DNA of 64,000 nucleotides, taken from Collybiopsis luxurians FD-317 M1 (lineage: Eukaryota; Basidiomycota; Agaricomycetes; Agaricales; Omphalotaceae). Positions 21,719-32,450 of this stretch are shown piece by piece (position 1 is the stretch's first letter; each line of letters opens with the position of its first letter). Made by a program: the position numbers and the translations under genes. Location: positions 187,977 to 251,976 of the forward strand of contig KN834828.1 of NCBI GenBank assembly GCA_000827265.1, in the 5' to 3' direction. The notes below the pieces were generated by a model. The model was not told the origin of the DNA. It did not search any database and worked only from the letters and a program-made list of their open reading frames with translations.

Positions 21719-24700
21719 AGACCGAGGACTAAGTTTGATTAATGGAAACTCAGAAAAACTTCTGGGAACTGTAAGTAATATTTTGAACTCTACTAATGAA
21801 CATTCATTTATAGTAAACACTCGCCTAAATCTCCAGCCTAGACTCAATATTGCAACTTTAATTGATTCAGGAGCTTCCAAATCTTTTATTGACTGGGACC
21901 TTGCTTCTCAATATTCCAGACTAATTAGGAAACTCAAAAGACCTATTCCCCTTACATTATTTGATGGCAATGCTAGTGTATCAGGAAATATTACTCATAA
22001 ATTCCTGGCTAGTATTGTATTCAAAGATGGAACTAGGTCTGAAGAAGAACTGTTAATTACCAAACTTCATCCATCAGCAAAGATTGTGTTAGGCTTACCT
22101 TGGTTAAGGAAGTGTAATCCCTGCATCAACTGGAAGGCATTAACTCTACCATTTGATGGTGAACAACATTTAGCAGCCACAGTTACCAATGACAGTCAGA
22201 TTGATACAATAGAGCAGGAAGGCACAATGACAGAAGGAGAGGACAGGCCCCAGATATTGATTATAAATGCAAAGCCATTTTATGACTTAATCCAACAAGG
22301 CAATGAAGCCTATGTGGTATACACCACCCCTACAAATCCAAATGAGGAAATTCTCCAAGCCACAAGTACCACTGAAACACCTGAAAACAATAAGTTGAAA
22401 GAGGCAGAAGAATTGATGAAAGAACATGTTCCAATAGAATACCATCAGTTCCTTAAGGTCTTCTCAGCTGAAGAAGCTTCCAGGTTAGCCAAACACAGAC
22501 CATATGACATGAAGATATTCATAGAAAATGATGAATTACCACCAATAGGGAAACTATATAACATGTCAGAAATTGAACTCAAAGCATTGAAGACTTACAT
22601 TGACAACATGTTGGCCAAAGGGTTCATTAGACCATCAACTTCACCTATAGGAGCACCTGTATTGTTTGTCAAGAAGAAAGATGGGAGCCTAAGACTTTGT
22701 GTAGACTATAGGGCTCTCAACAGACTCACCTGTAAGGACAGGTACCCATTACCACTTATAGGAAACCTCATAGACCAACTCAGGCATGCTAAAATATATT
22801 CAAAATTAGACCTTAGAGATGGATACTATAACATTCGTGTTGCAGAAAGACATGAATGGAAAACTGCATTCCACACCAGATATGGCTCCTTTGAGTATTT
22901 AGTAATGCCATTTGGGTTAACCAATGCCCCTACAGTATTTCAACATTTCATGAATGATCTGTTCCCTGACATGGTTGATATATTTGTAGTGGTATACTTA
23001 GATGATATACTCATCTACTCCAGCAGTGAAGAAGAACATCAAGAGCATGTAAAGAAAGTTCTTCAAAGGTTAGAAGAAAATGACTTACATGCAAAGCCCC
23101 AAAATGCAGCTTTCACACTGACTCCGTAGAATATCTTGGAGTGATTATAACACCAGAAGGTGTTAGAATGGATCCAAGTAAGGTACAGGTCATCATGGAT
23201 TGGCCCAGACCCAAAACAGTTAAGCAACTTCAGTCTTTCTTAGGGTTTGCAAATTTCTATAAAGAATTTATTGACAATTACTCTGGAATTGCAAAATCAC
23301 TTACTAGAATGACTGGAAAGAAGGCCAAATGGGACTGGACTGAAGAATGTGAAAGTGTATTTGAATTATTAAAGACAGCATTCCAAGAAGTACCTATTAG
23401 AAGACACTTTGATTTTAACCTGGAGTCAGATGCATCAGACTATGCAATTGCAGGGATAATCTCACAACCAGACCCTCATACTGGAAAGCTACACCCAGTA
23501 TCCTTCTTTGCTAGATCACTAGGAGCAGCTGAACTTAACTATGACATCTATGACAAAGAACTATTAGTTATTGTGGAGTCTTTTAAACATTGGTGTGCTT
23601 ACCTAGAAGGTGCAAAGTATACAATCCAGGTTTACTCAGATCATAATAACTTGCAATATTTCACAACTACTAAACAACTTAGCAGGAGACAAGCAAGGTG
23701 GTCTGAATTTTTGTCTGGATTTGATTTTGTCATCAACTACTGCCCTGGAAGGTTAGGAGCAAAACCAGATGCTCTAACAAGGAGATCTGATGTATATCTC
23801 AAGAAGTCAATATTGGACCAAGCTAATCAAGGAAATAAAAAGGTATTGATACAACCAGAGCAACTGTTAGCTGCAATCATTTTAAATGAGGAGGCTCACA
23901 TTGCACAAATTAGGAAAGCACCTAAAGATCAATACTTTGAAAAATGCAAGAAGAAAATTCAAGAAGGAAATACTGACCTCACCCTGGAAGGGGACTTGCT
24001 TTTAAGGAGGGGGAAGTTATATGTACCAGACCATGACAACCTCTGTCTACAAACCTTGAAATTTTTTCATTATCACAAACTTGCAGGTCACCCAGGCATT
24101 AGAAGGACTATCCAACTTGTGACCAAATCCTACTTCTGGCCAGGACTCAAAAAGTAAATAGACAGATATGTCAGGAACTGCCATATTTGTAACAGAGCAA
24201 AGCCAGTAAGGAAACAACAATTTGGATTTCTGAAACCACTTCCAATTGGAGAAAGACCATGGAGCTCAATCTCAGTCGACCACATTGTTGCATTACCTGA
24301 ATCCAATGGATTTGATGCTATAATGGTAGTAGTATGCAGACTAACAAAGCAAGCTGTCTTTGTGCCATGCAACACTACAGATACAGCAGCCATACTAGCA
24401 AACCAATTTATTAAATATGTATTTGCAAAACATGGCTTACCAGCAGATATTGTCTCTGATAGAGGGACTACATTTGTCTCATCATTCTGGCAATCTCTAT
24501 GCAAAGCTTTGGAAATTAAATCTAATTTATCTACTGCTTATTGCCCACAAACAGATGGACAGACTGAGAGGACAAATCAAACCCTGAAACAATACCTTAG
24601 AATATATGTAAATTATGATCAGGACAACTGGGAAGAATTACTCCCCTTAGCAGAATTTGCATATAACAACACACCCAACTCTAGCACAGGGGTAACACCA

Positions 24701-24840
24701 TTTTTTGCTAATGAAAGAATGCATCCTGCTTAACAATTACTCTGGATAAAATTCCAAGTCATGCAGCTCACCTGGTAGCAGCTAATCTATCTGAACTGCA
24801 TGAGTTTCTAAAGGAACAAAAAAAGGGACTAAGTAGCTAA
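21654..24840 (+). pseudogene. Pol of element B: protease, RT, RNase H, integrase
   Basis: 21654-23129 is open for 491 codons: protease LIDSGASKSFID, the linker, then RT with [32 protein letters not shown] and an intact YLDD catalytic box. One A missing from a run near 23100 shifts the frame; RNase H and the connection domain continue at 23141-24157 (YDIYDKELLVIVESFKHW). The HHCC finger is followed by a TAA at about 24155, then the integrase core with SVDHIV, SDRGTTF and GQTERTNQTLKQYLR, the three catalytic acidic residues in place. A last frame slip near 24725 precedes the end at about 24840. No chromodomain was recognised, because the sequence decays beyond this point. Confidence 0.8.
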
Positions 24841-25873
24841 ATAAGGGATTGAGTGGGGAGAAATTGATCTAGAGCTTAAGCCAATAAACAACAAGACAAA
24901 GTTACTTTAAATGGGACAAGAAGGTTTGGAATGTCTAGAACTACGGGGACCATTAGAGATCTGATTCCTCACCCATGCCTTAACCTTTTGCCTGGACCTA
25001 TTTACACCTGAGTGAAATTTGGGCTGTCTGCCATGGTAGTGATGATACTTCCTCTTCCTCCAATTTTGCTGTGGTGACACTGAAGAACCAGCAGTTGCCC
25101 CAGTAGAAGAGGTGGATGAAGCCTCAGAAGGAGGAGAGGTGACATATTTCATTGCTGGGTTGGAAGTAAAGGCACTCCTGGGACACTATTCAACCTGGGT
25201 CAAACTAATGAACAAATAATGAAATACCTGACATCTGAGTTTTGTAGGTTGTTGATGTGTTTAGAATGAAGTCATCAAGGGTCAAGTGAGCTTGGAACTG
25301 AAGTCCTAGGTTGACTGTAACCTGGGGAAGGAATTTGAGAGTCTTGTGAAGCCATGGATGCATAAAGTTGATAAGTAAAATGAGAAGTGGGGGACAAAAA
25401 CTGAAGATTTAACAGTGAATTTTTGGCTTTTTAAGTATTCCCTGACCTCAATAATATTACTGAAATAGGATCTAACAAAGGGAAACTCCAAAAGGTAGAA
25501 GAACATTCTAGGGGGACCAAGTTAAACTGCATCCATAGCCACCATTGCAAAAAAATAATGTTAACATAATGAGGATTGCATAAGTGCCAAAGGTGTCAAT
25601 GCTTAGACCAATGAACATGGGGCCAAACATCCGGAATTGTAACTGACACAACTATCACATCAAGTGATAGACAATGTAAATTACTTCAAGGCATGAATAA
25701 ATGATAGCAGCCCAATCAAGGAATTAATATAACCAAAAAAGTCAGACAATAAGAATTGCCTGGAATAGAAACAGAATGACATGACATCTTATTAAGGATA
25801 AAGCAAATGGCTTGCTGATTCAACAATGCACTGCAACGAGACAGGGGGGAATCGAGCTTGAGGAGGGGGTGAT
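24841..25873. other. 3' noncoding part of element B
   Basis: No reliable coding. A minus-strand open frame at 24907-25152 (81 codons, Ser/Thr-rich then Arg/Lys-rich) is unrecognised. The stretch lies between pol and the putative 3' LTR, the position where elements C/D/E carry antisense genes, but no similarity to those genes is visible here. Confidence 0.35.
25858..25873 (+). promoter_or_regulatory. Polypurine tract candidate of element B
   Basis: TTGAGGAGGGGGTGA directly precedes TGTTAGGACCCC, the arrangement expected for plus-strand priming next to a 3' LTR. The other end of the LTR and a 5' copy are not in the window. Confidence 0.5.
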
Positions 25874-26728
25874 GTTAGGACCCCACCTCAAATTCTCCTC
25901 ACCTGCATTTATTCCATCCATCTTGTCTCAATCAATACTTGCAATCTCAGCAACACCTATATTACTCAACTTTGATATGGCCTCTGCATAGTATAACCAT
26001 ATAATTGTGTGTCAATCAAAGACTATCACTGATAGTCAGACATACCACTACATATTACAGGGTTAAAACTACATTCAATGGACCCATAAGCATCATGTCT
26101 AATGCACTGAGGAACACACATTACAACTGCCGAGAACCCTGCAGACATGCATGTTAATTCCCAATACACATATCCATTGCTGAAATGCATGTCAATCAGA
26201 CAGTGTCAAACTGGACACACATGCAACCTACAGGATGCCGGGACACATGTCTAACTAATAATTGACATTGATCCTTATATTACAGCAATGAGATCAATCA
26301 GTATGTTGCTCCGCAATGTTCTGTTTACATGCTGTTTATATCTGCAACCTACAATTAATTGCTAAAGCAAAAATGTGTATTACACATGAATGAGCATGAC
26401 CAATATGTCAAAACACCTGCTGATTAGTAATTAATGCATACCAAACTGCCGAATAAGCTAGAACGTGTGCCGATTATCAGTTAATACCATGACTAAACAG
26501 CACAGCACACTGTGAAGCAACATGCCGATCAATTACTATATTTTTGTTGCTGAAATACATGAAAGCAACTCACCGCTCAGTAATCAATACATTAATATAT
26601 CTCTTCTATTGCTGGAACACTCACAATCAATGTTCTGCCAATATACTGTAGAACAGAAATGTTGCTTAGCAAATTACAGTGTAATAACTACCTACTAATT
26701 GCCGAAACACATGCGGCAACAGTATATA
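25874..26728. other. Putative LTR start and AT-rich stretch with recurring motif
   Basis: The left part is probably the 3' LTR of element B. From about 26160 to 26715 a word close to TTGC(C/T)GAAA(C/T)ACATG recurs irregularly, about every 60-120 bp. No coding region. Confidence 0.35.
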
Positions 26729-27222
26729 GAGTGTGCGCAAAGTAACTTTTCAAGTAATTTTTTTAATTTAATTAAGTTACTTGAAAGTTATGTCCAAGTA
26801 ACTTTTTTTTCCCGCACTTGACAGCTTACTTGCCGAAGCTCGGCAAAATGTTACTCTCATTAAAACTTATTTTTGACTCATTTAATGTACTTTTTGTCAC
26901 CGTTGAAGCATCGTTAAACTAAATTGAACATATTACAAGTGCATTGAGTGTATTAAATATTCAATAATGCTGATTTCTCAATAATTTCAAGCTGTCCGAT
27001 TTACATTTGGATACTTCAAACCAAAAACATTCTTACTCACCTTCATACAAACTCCGTGTCCATTCAAGTCAGGCTCTGAACTGCTCTATATATGGGTATG
27101 GTAAATACAGGTTGTAATTTTTCCAGATTATTTGTACCTGTGCTGTATTTTTATAACAATAAGGGATATGGTACAGGTATGGCTGTCCATAGTTTGCCTG
27201 TATTACGGCTGTAATGGAAACT

Positions 27223-27227
27223 ACAGG
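27223..27227. repeat. Left target-site duplication ACAGG
   Basis: ACAGG directly precedes the first LTR; the same five bases follow the third LTR at 49567-49571. Five bp is the usual length for Ty3-type integrases. Confidence 0.85.
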
Positions 27228-27922
27228 TGTTATGCCCTATGCTATTTTTTCCGCTCTTTCCAGCCAGTACACCCACCACACAACTCGATAATAAGTTCTA
27301 CCATTCAATCCAGACTCCCCAAATCTGACACGCATTTCTCGAGACGAACTAACCAGTTACCCATTCCAATTCTTATTCACAAGACCACATGTCCTCCCGC
27401 AGAGTATAAAAGCCTCATACCTACATCTCTCATGATAATGCTGTTATTACCTGAACTATCTTGACCTGTGTTGTTTCTATTCTCTTGTTCACTAGTTTCT
27501 AATATTATTCTGCTTAACACTGAGTCAAGCAAATCCCATTGACACTGAGTCACTGGCCTATCTACCTCTCACTTGTTGAACTGATCAACAAGACTATTCA
27601 ACTGCTGTAGCCTTTTGAATATTCCATCTCGTAGGGTAAACGGACACCGAGTCATGAACCTCCCGAGTCAACCCTCGTTAATACCATCTTAACGAGTTCT
27701 TTCGATATATTATTTCTAGTTGCACTGAGCTACTAGATTTATTATTTGACACTCGAGGATCATTCCTCCACATCCAATACCAAAACCGTACAGGACTTGT
27801 TCACCTGTCGTATGTAGCGACTCCCATTGCATATTCTGTCTCGGCTGTGGTATAATAAAATACTTTCTATTCATTGAACCTGCTACAAGCTTCTAACAAC
27901 AAAGGTAGTAAAGGTCCTAACA
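27228..27922 (+). repeat. LTR 1 of compound element
   Basis: 695 bp, TGTTA/TAACA ends. TATAAAA at 27405-27411, AATAAAA near 27853. It is nearly identical to LTR 3 apart from CpG-type changes. Confidence 0.9.
27405..27411 (+). promoter_or_regulatory. LTR TATA box
   Basis: TATAAAA inside LTR 1, conserved in the other two LTRs. The sequence about 30 bp downstream (27437-27448) is complementary to the primer-binding region after the LTR, so it probably marks the 5' end of the genomic RNA. Confidence 0.6.
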
Positions 27923-27923
27923 A

Positions 27924-27935
27924 AATAACAGCATT
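27924..27935 (+). promoter_or_regulatory. Primer-binding site complementary to transcript 5' end (self-priming type)
   Basis: AATAACAGCATT begins two bases after the LTR and is the exact reverse complement of AATGCTGTTATT at 27437-27448, which sits about 30 bp downstream of the LTR TATA box. Tf1 of fission yeast primes reverse transcription by folding its own RNA 5' end onto a site in this position. No match to the 3' end of a tRNA is obvious. Confidence 0.65.
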
Positions 27936-27950
27936 CTCTCCATCACCGAG

Positions 27951-30900
27951 ATGTCTGGGGAACCTGCAAAATGTTTTGTAAGTGAACAAGAAAGACGGCG
28001 TCAAGAACAAGAATGCCAAAGAGCAGCGAGAGCTACAAGGTTCCAGAGAAGAGAGGAGCGACATGGAGCTTCTACACTGGACAACTGCTCAGTTTCATCA
28101 GCACCTGCGAGAGGTGCCATACCCTCAAGAACAGGGGAAATTTTGGAACATAATGATGGAAACCTGTTTGACCTGGAAAATCCTGTCAAACACGGGTCTC
28201 CTCATGTTCCAGGACACCTGGTCTCGACACCATATTTTTTGAGTTGCTCCCAGCGAGGTCAGCCATATTATATGGCAGTGAGAGCTGACTCAAGGCTAGC
28301 CATGAGGCCAACACAAAGTGCCCCAATAACACCCGAGAAAGGAAGGGAACAAGAAACAATTCATTTATCGGAATTAACTTGTTCCCCGGAAGATCCTTGA
28401 GGCTTTAGTGTGGGAGTCAGCTCAACATGCCCCTTCCACACGCCAACTCATCCTGAGAATGAGGATTATTATGAAGATATTGGCATATCTCCAACGACAC
28501 AATATACATCTATAGGAGCAAGACACGAGGTCATCTCCCCATTAGAACATATCAGATGTCCACTTCCTCTCACACCAAGAGAAGAAGAATCTAAATTTGC
28601 ATTGCAACAATCAGAATGAGAGATGAGTCGGGGGTTATACCCATTGGGTCCACTATCATTAAGGGGCCCATGGTCTCCGTTCAATTTAAAACAGTCTACT
28701 CCAATAGTAGAAAGCGATGCAATACAGGCTCAGGGATTGTTGAGCCCAATCCCCGATATAGGTAGAAGAACCATCTCGTCGCTGGAGCAAAGCAGTCCAT
28801 TACCTGCGCCTCCAATGACAGAAGAATTCATGAAGGAGACACAGAATTGGAACCGCGAGAGTTCCTTAATGTCCCCTCCCTACCAGAATGTTTGTGTCGT
28901 ACCGTTGACAGAATTAACACATCAATTGGTTGATCTACTTCAAATCAATCAATGCACACATTTCAAATTAATAAAGGCAATGTGACACTATATTCAAATT
29001 ATTAACAGTCGAGACCCAGAAACGAAGGACAATTTCTGGGTACTAGCTGCCTATTTTCGGAAACATTTAATGCAACGACCTTCCCAGCTACCTAATGGAA
29101 TAAATAATGAAATATTCCAGTTGAAAGAAGTATATGAAGGAGCCCTATGGCTATCACAGCTGATTATGGATCCTGAACAAATGGAAATGGTGAACGAGGC
29201 CACCATGAGGCATCTCGAGTCAATACAAAAATCTTGAATTGATTTTCCGCTCAATACAATAGTGGATAGCGAAGAGAGGAAAATGCTGAACTCTCCTACA
29301 TTATCACTATTAGATAAAGTGGAACAAGGACGATCTGCAAGAGCAGATGACCTTATTGGGGGTTACAGTTATACCAGTCAATTTTGGGACCAGCAGAAAA
29401 TAGCTCAGGTGGCAAAGGAGTATTGTAGATCTATGGGAAATACTACTACTCCAAGTTATGAGGATCTGGAAGAGTCAAGGCGACTTCCACCCACTGAACT
29501 GGACCGCAGGCTGCTAATAGTACCCGAAGAAAGGGGTGAACACCAGGTGAGGACAGCCGACGGGGTTTGGGAACTCAAACCCTCCTCAGGAAAGTCTCGA
29601 AAGGAGGAGAATGAATTCTTTTCAGAAAGAACTGCAAGACATTTGGCATTGCAAAATGCCAGCGACACACTGATGAGTGCAATAAATCCTCAAGATGAGG
29701 ATATTCACCTAGCGAAGCAGTACAAGGAGAGAATCCATGGGGATGTGGGAGGCTCATGGGTACTAAGAGCCCAGATGGAATCAGTGACAGATGAGCTGGA
29801 AGCTGCTATGACCACAGGGGATCCTCATACGAGTCTTGAAACCCAAACCAAGCAGGAGATTTTCTCTCCCAGAGCAGAACATTTGCAAGCTGGAAGCTCA
29901 AAAGTACATATTGGAGGTGAAATTCCTCTCAATGCAGCTCTACAATTGGAAAGATGGGCTGCCCGAGACAAGTATGCTGTATCAACAACTCATTTTGCTA
30001 ATGAATCTCACCCTGTGGGTCAATATCCTGAACAAATGGTGACAGAACCTGATTTGGGACACTCATTATGGCTGAATCATTTGGGATTCAGGACTGACAG
30101 TCTGACATATCATAGAAGAGAAACACCCGAAGCTTTCCATGGGAATAATCAGTTGGAAGGACTGGGTTGGAATGCAAGGGGTTTGGTGAATTCCCCAAAT
30201 ACCACTGGACCGGGAATTCCTTTCTCGTCTCGATATTCAGATCCTGGAAACATGGCCTGAGTCAGTGAACAGCAAAACCAATGGGAGACATCGGGACCAG
30301 GTCAGGTAAAACGGTGGAATATGGCATATGCCCCACCCTCAGGGGAAAGGAATGAATTTGAGAATGAAGGATTTAACTTTGTGAGAAGTCGAGATGACTG
30401 GGATCTCTCATTTTCTGAAGACCAGCTTCACCCTTCAACTCTCGAGACTCATCACCCAATGCCCCCACTAGAGAAAAAGGAATTTACCCCCCTACGAAAT
30501 GTAAAGGGTAGAGGGAAAGTGGTTAATCCTTTCGCTAGGGAATTGAGTCATCAGACTTCCGAACCACTGAGAATCACAGAAGTCCCCCCTCAACAGCCTG
30601 CAGTTCAACAAACAGTGCATGTCCCACCACCAGTAGTTGTGGAAACTGTACCGCAGGCTGCAGGATTCACTCCACCTGTATTTACAGCTGCTCCTAGGCA
30701 ATATGTCCATCCAACTGGCAGAAATTTTGACTCGATACCTGCAATTCCACATAGAACACCTGGACAAGTAATGAATGATTATCACCCTATTGTCTCGATG
30801 CGTCAGGAATCTGCGAGAGTTCCAGCTGAACAATATTGGAGATCGGGGACTTGAGAATATAGACCCTACGTAGCGGAGCCAATGTATGACTACTCGAATC

Positions 30901-32450
30901 ATGCCAGTACCTACAGAGGGTATGGAGTAGCAGGAGCTCCAGGAGGACCTCCAGGAGGACCCCCATATGGAGGAGTCACGCAGATGGGAGGAATTAGTGA
31001 CAGAAATTTGGAAAGAGAAAGAGGTGGTAGAAATGGCAGTTTTAGAGGGGGATCTGGAGGTGATGGACCAGGGGGACTGGGGGGACCAGGAGGACCAGGT
31101 AGCCCAGGAGGACCACCCGATGATCCTGACAATTGGGGTTCGAATCATGACGCATATTGGCACCCGGCAAATGGATGGGTAGCTGTACGAGGCCCCAGAG
31201 GTGAGAGAGGAGAACCAGGTCCTGCAGGATGAGACGCGAGTCAGATTCCAGAATTCAATCAGCGAAAAGATCAATTAAATAAGGAAGTGAAACTTGATGT
31301 CAAGAAACCTGACCCTTTCGATGGTTCTGATAGGTGGAAATGGGAACCTTTCCTCTCGCAAGTCCGCTGCACTTTCATGGCCAAGCCTACTATCTACGAG
31401 AACGACTCAGATAAAATTGGTTTTGCTGTCTCATATCTGACAGGGGCAGCAGCTACTCACTACAATAATTTGCTGAAACAGGAAGAGGCTGGGATCCCCG
31501 TCCCTGCTCTCTGTACTTGGATTGATTTTGTTGTGGAATTCACGTCATATTTTGGATTATTTGATCCTGCATGAGATGCACAGGTGAAACTGGCCTGGAT
31601 CAAACAGATGGACCATGAATTGTTTGCAACATTTATTATTCGATTCCAGGATTATGCGTTCAAGACGGGATACAACAACACGGCATTAGTAGCAATGCTC
31701 TGAGGGGCAGTAACAAGGAGTCTCGATGTGACAGTAGTGGCTCAAACTCATCCCCCTCAGAATTATCCACAATGGGTACAGCAATTCCAGGAGTTGGACA
31801 ATTCGATTCGTGCAACCAATGCAGCTCATTCCTGTGGAGGAAATTCTGGTTTCAGGACATATAATCCTATGGCCCCATCGAATCCTCAAAACTCTAACCT
31901 GCAACAAGGATCCAATAGTAATAACCCCCAGCAAGCAGGGGGTCAACAAGGTAGGAATCAAGGTAATTGGAACAATCGACAAAGGGGAGCTGCAGCTTGG
32001 GAAAGTAATGTAAATTTGGACAATATTAGTGGTACGGTATATGGACAATCTAAAGACTTTATGAGCGCCTCGAGTCAGAATGGAAATAGTGGAGAAGGCT
32101 TAGAAAATCAGGGAGGAAACAACAGAGTCTCGAAAAACCCAGGAGAGGAAGAATTCCTACAGGCGATTCGAGCCGCCAGAACCCCTGAGCAAGTTGAAGA
32201 GTTCTGTCGTCGTCGTAAACTGGGACTCTGTTATAATTGTGGTGGATCAGACCATATTGGTAAAGATTGCAAGAATTGGGAGAATTGGGACCCTCCAAAA
32301 AATGGAACTTTGAGTATAAATAATCAACAAAGTGACCAGTTGAGGGCTGCAACCTTCACTCTAGAAGGGGACCTGTCTAATGATGAGATTTGGAATGTCG
32401 AGATAGAAAATGACTCAGGAAAAGCGGAGGGGATTCCAGAGACACACTGA
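27951..32450 (+). pseudogene. Giant Gag of copy C, 1500 codons, nine internal TGA
   Basis: One frame runs from ATG at 27951 (28 bp after the LTR) to TGA at 32448, interrupted only by TGA codons at 28398, 28617, 28983, 29235, 30258, 30852, 31230, 31572 and 31701. The first 960 or so residues form an unfamiliar hydrophilic extension with an Arg-rich start. Gly-Gly-Pro runs follow (about 30930-31110, GGPPGGPPYGG and GGPGGPGSPGGPP) and a GERGEPGPAG. The Ty3 capsid reads KKPDPFDGSDRWKWEPFLSQ to FATFIIRFQDYAFKTGYN. A Gln/Asn-rich linker and the zinc knuckle LCYNCGGSDHIGKDC close the protein. Gag coats the RNA. The stops look like CGA codons lost by CpG deamination. Confidence 0.75.

Larger units (their letters stand above)
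20766..25873 (+). mobile_element. Ty3-type LTR retrotransposon B, 5'-truncated, old
   Basis: The order is Gag capsid, zinc knuckle, protease, RT, RNase H, integrase. The 5' LTR and the N-terminal half of Gag are missing. The 3' end is marked by a purine run near 25858 followed by TGTTAGGACC, a plausible start of the 3' LTR. CpG is very scarce throughout. The copy contains several 1-bp frame changes and few nonsense codons. Confidence 0.75.

Noticed and set aside
24907..25152. Minus-strand frame in element B as an aORF relative
   Set aside because: It lies in the right position, but neither the Cys cluster nor any coiled-coil motif of aORF1/aORF2 is present.
26160..26715. CRISPR-like spaced repeats (TTGCCGAAACACATG words)
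   Set aside because: Spacing and sequence are irregular, the genome is eukaryotic, and the words look like decayed repeat sequence.
30492..31274. Minus-strand open frames opposite the collagen-like Gag region (also 10054-10557)
   Set aside because: Long minus-strand frames here arise from Gly-Pro codons read backwards and have no independent signal.
27951..32450. UGA recoding or programmed readthrough in the giant Gag
   Set aside because: Nine in-frame TGA and no TAA or TAG looked like recoding, but copy D has CGA or CAA at the matching positions of several C stops (mainly in pol), and F has CAA for a shared aORF2 stop. CpG decay explains this without recoding.
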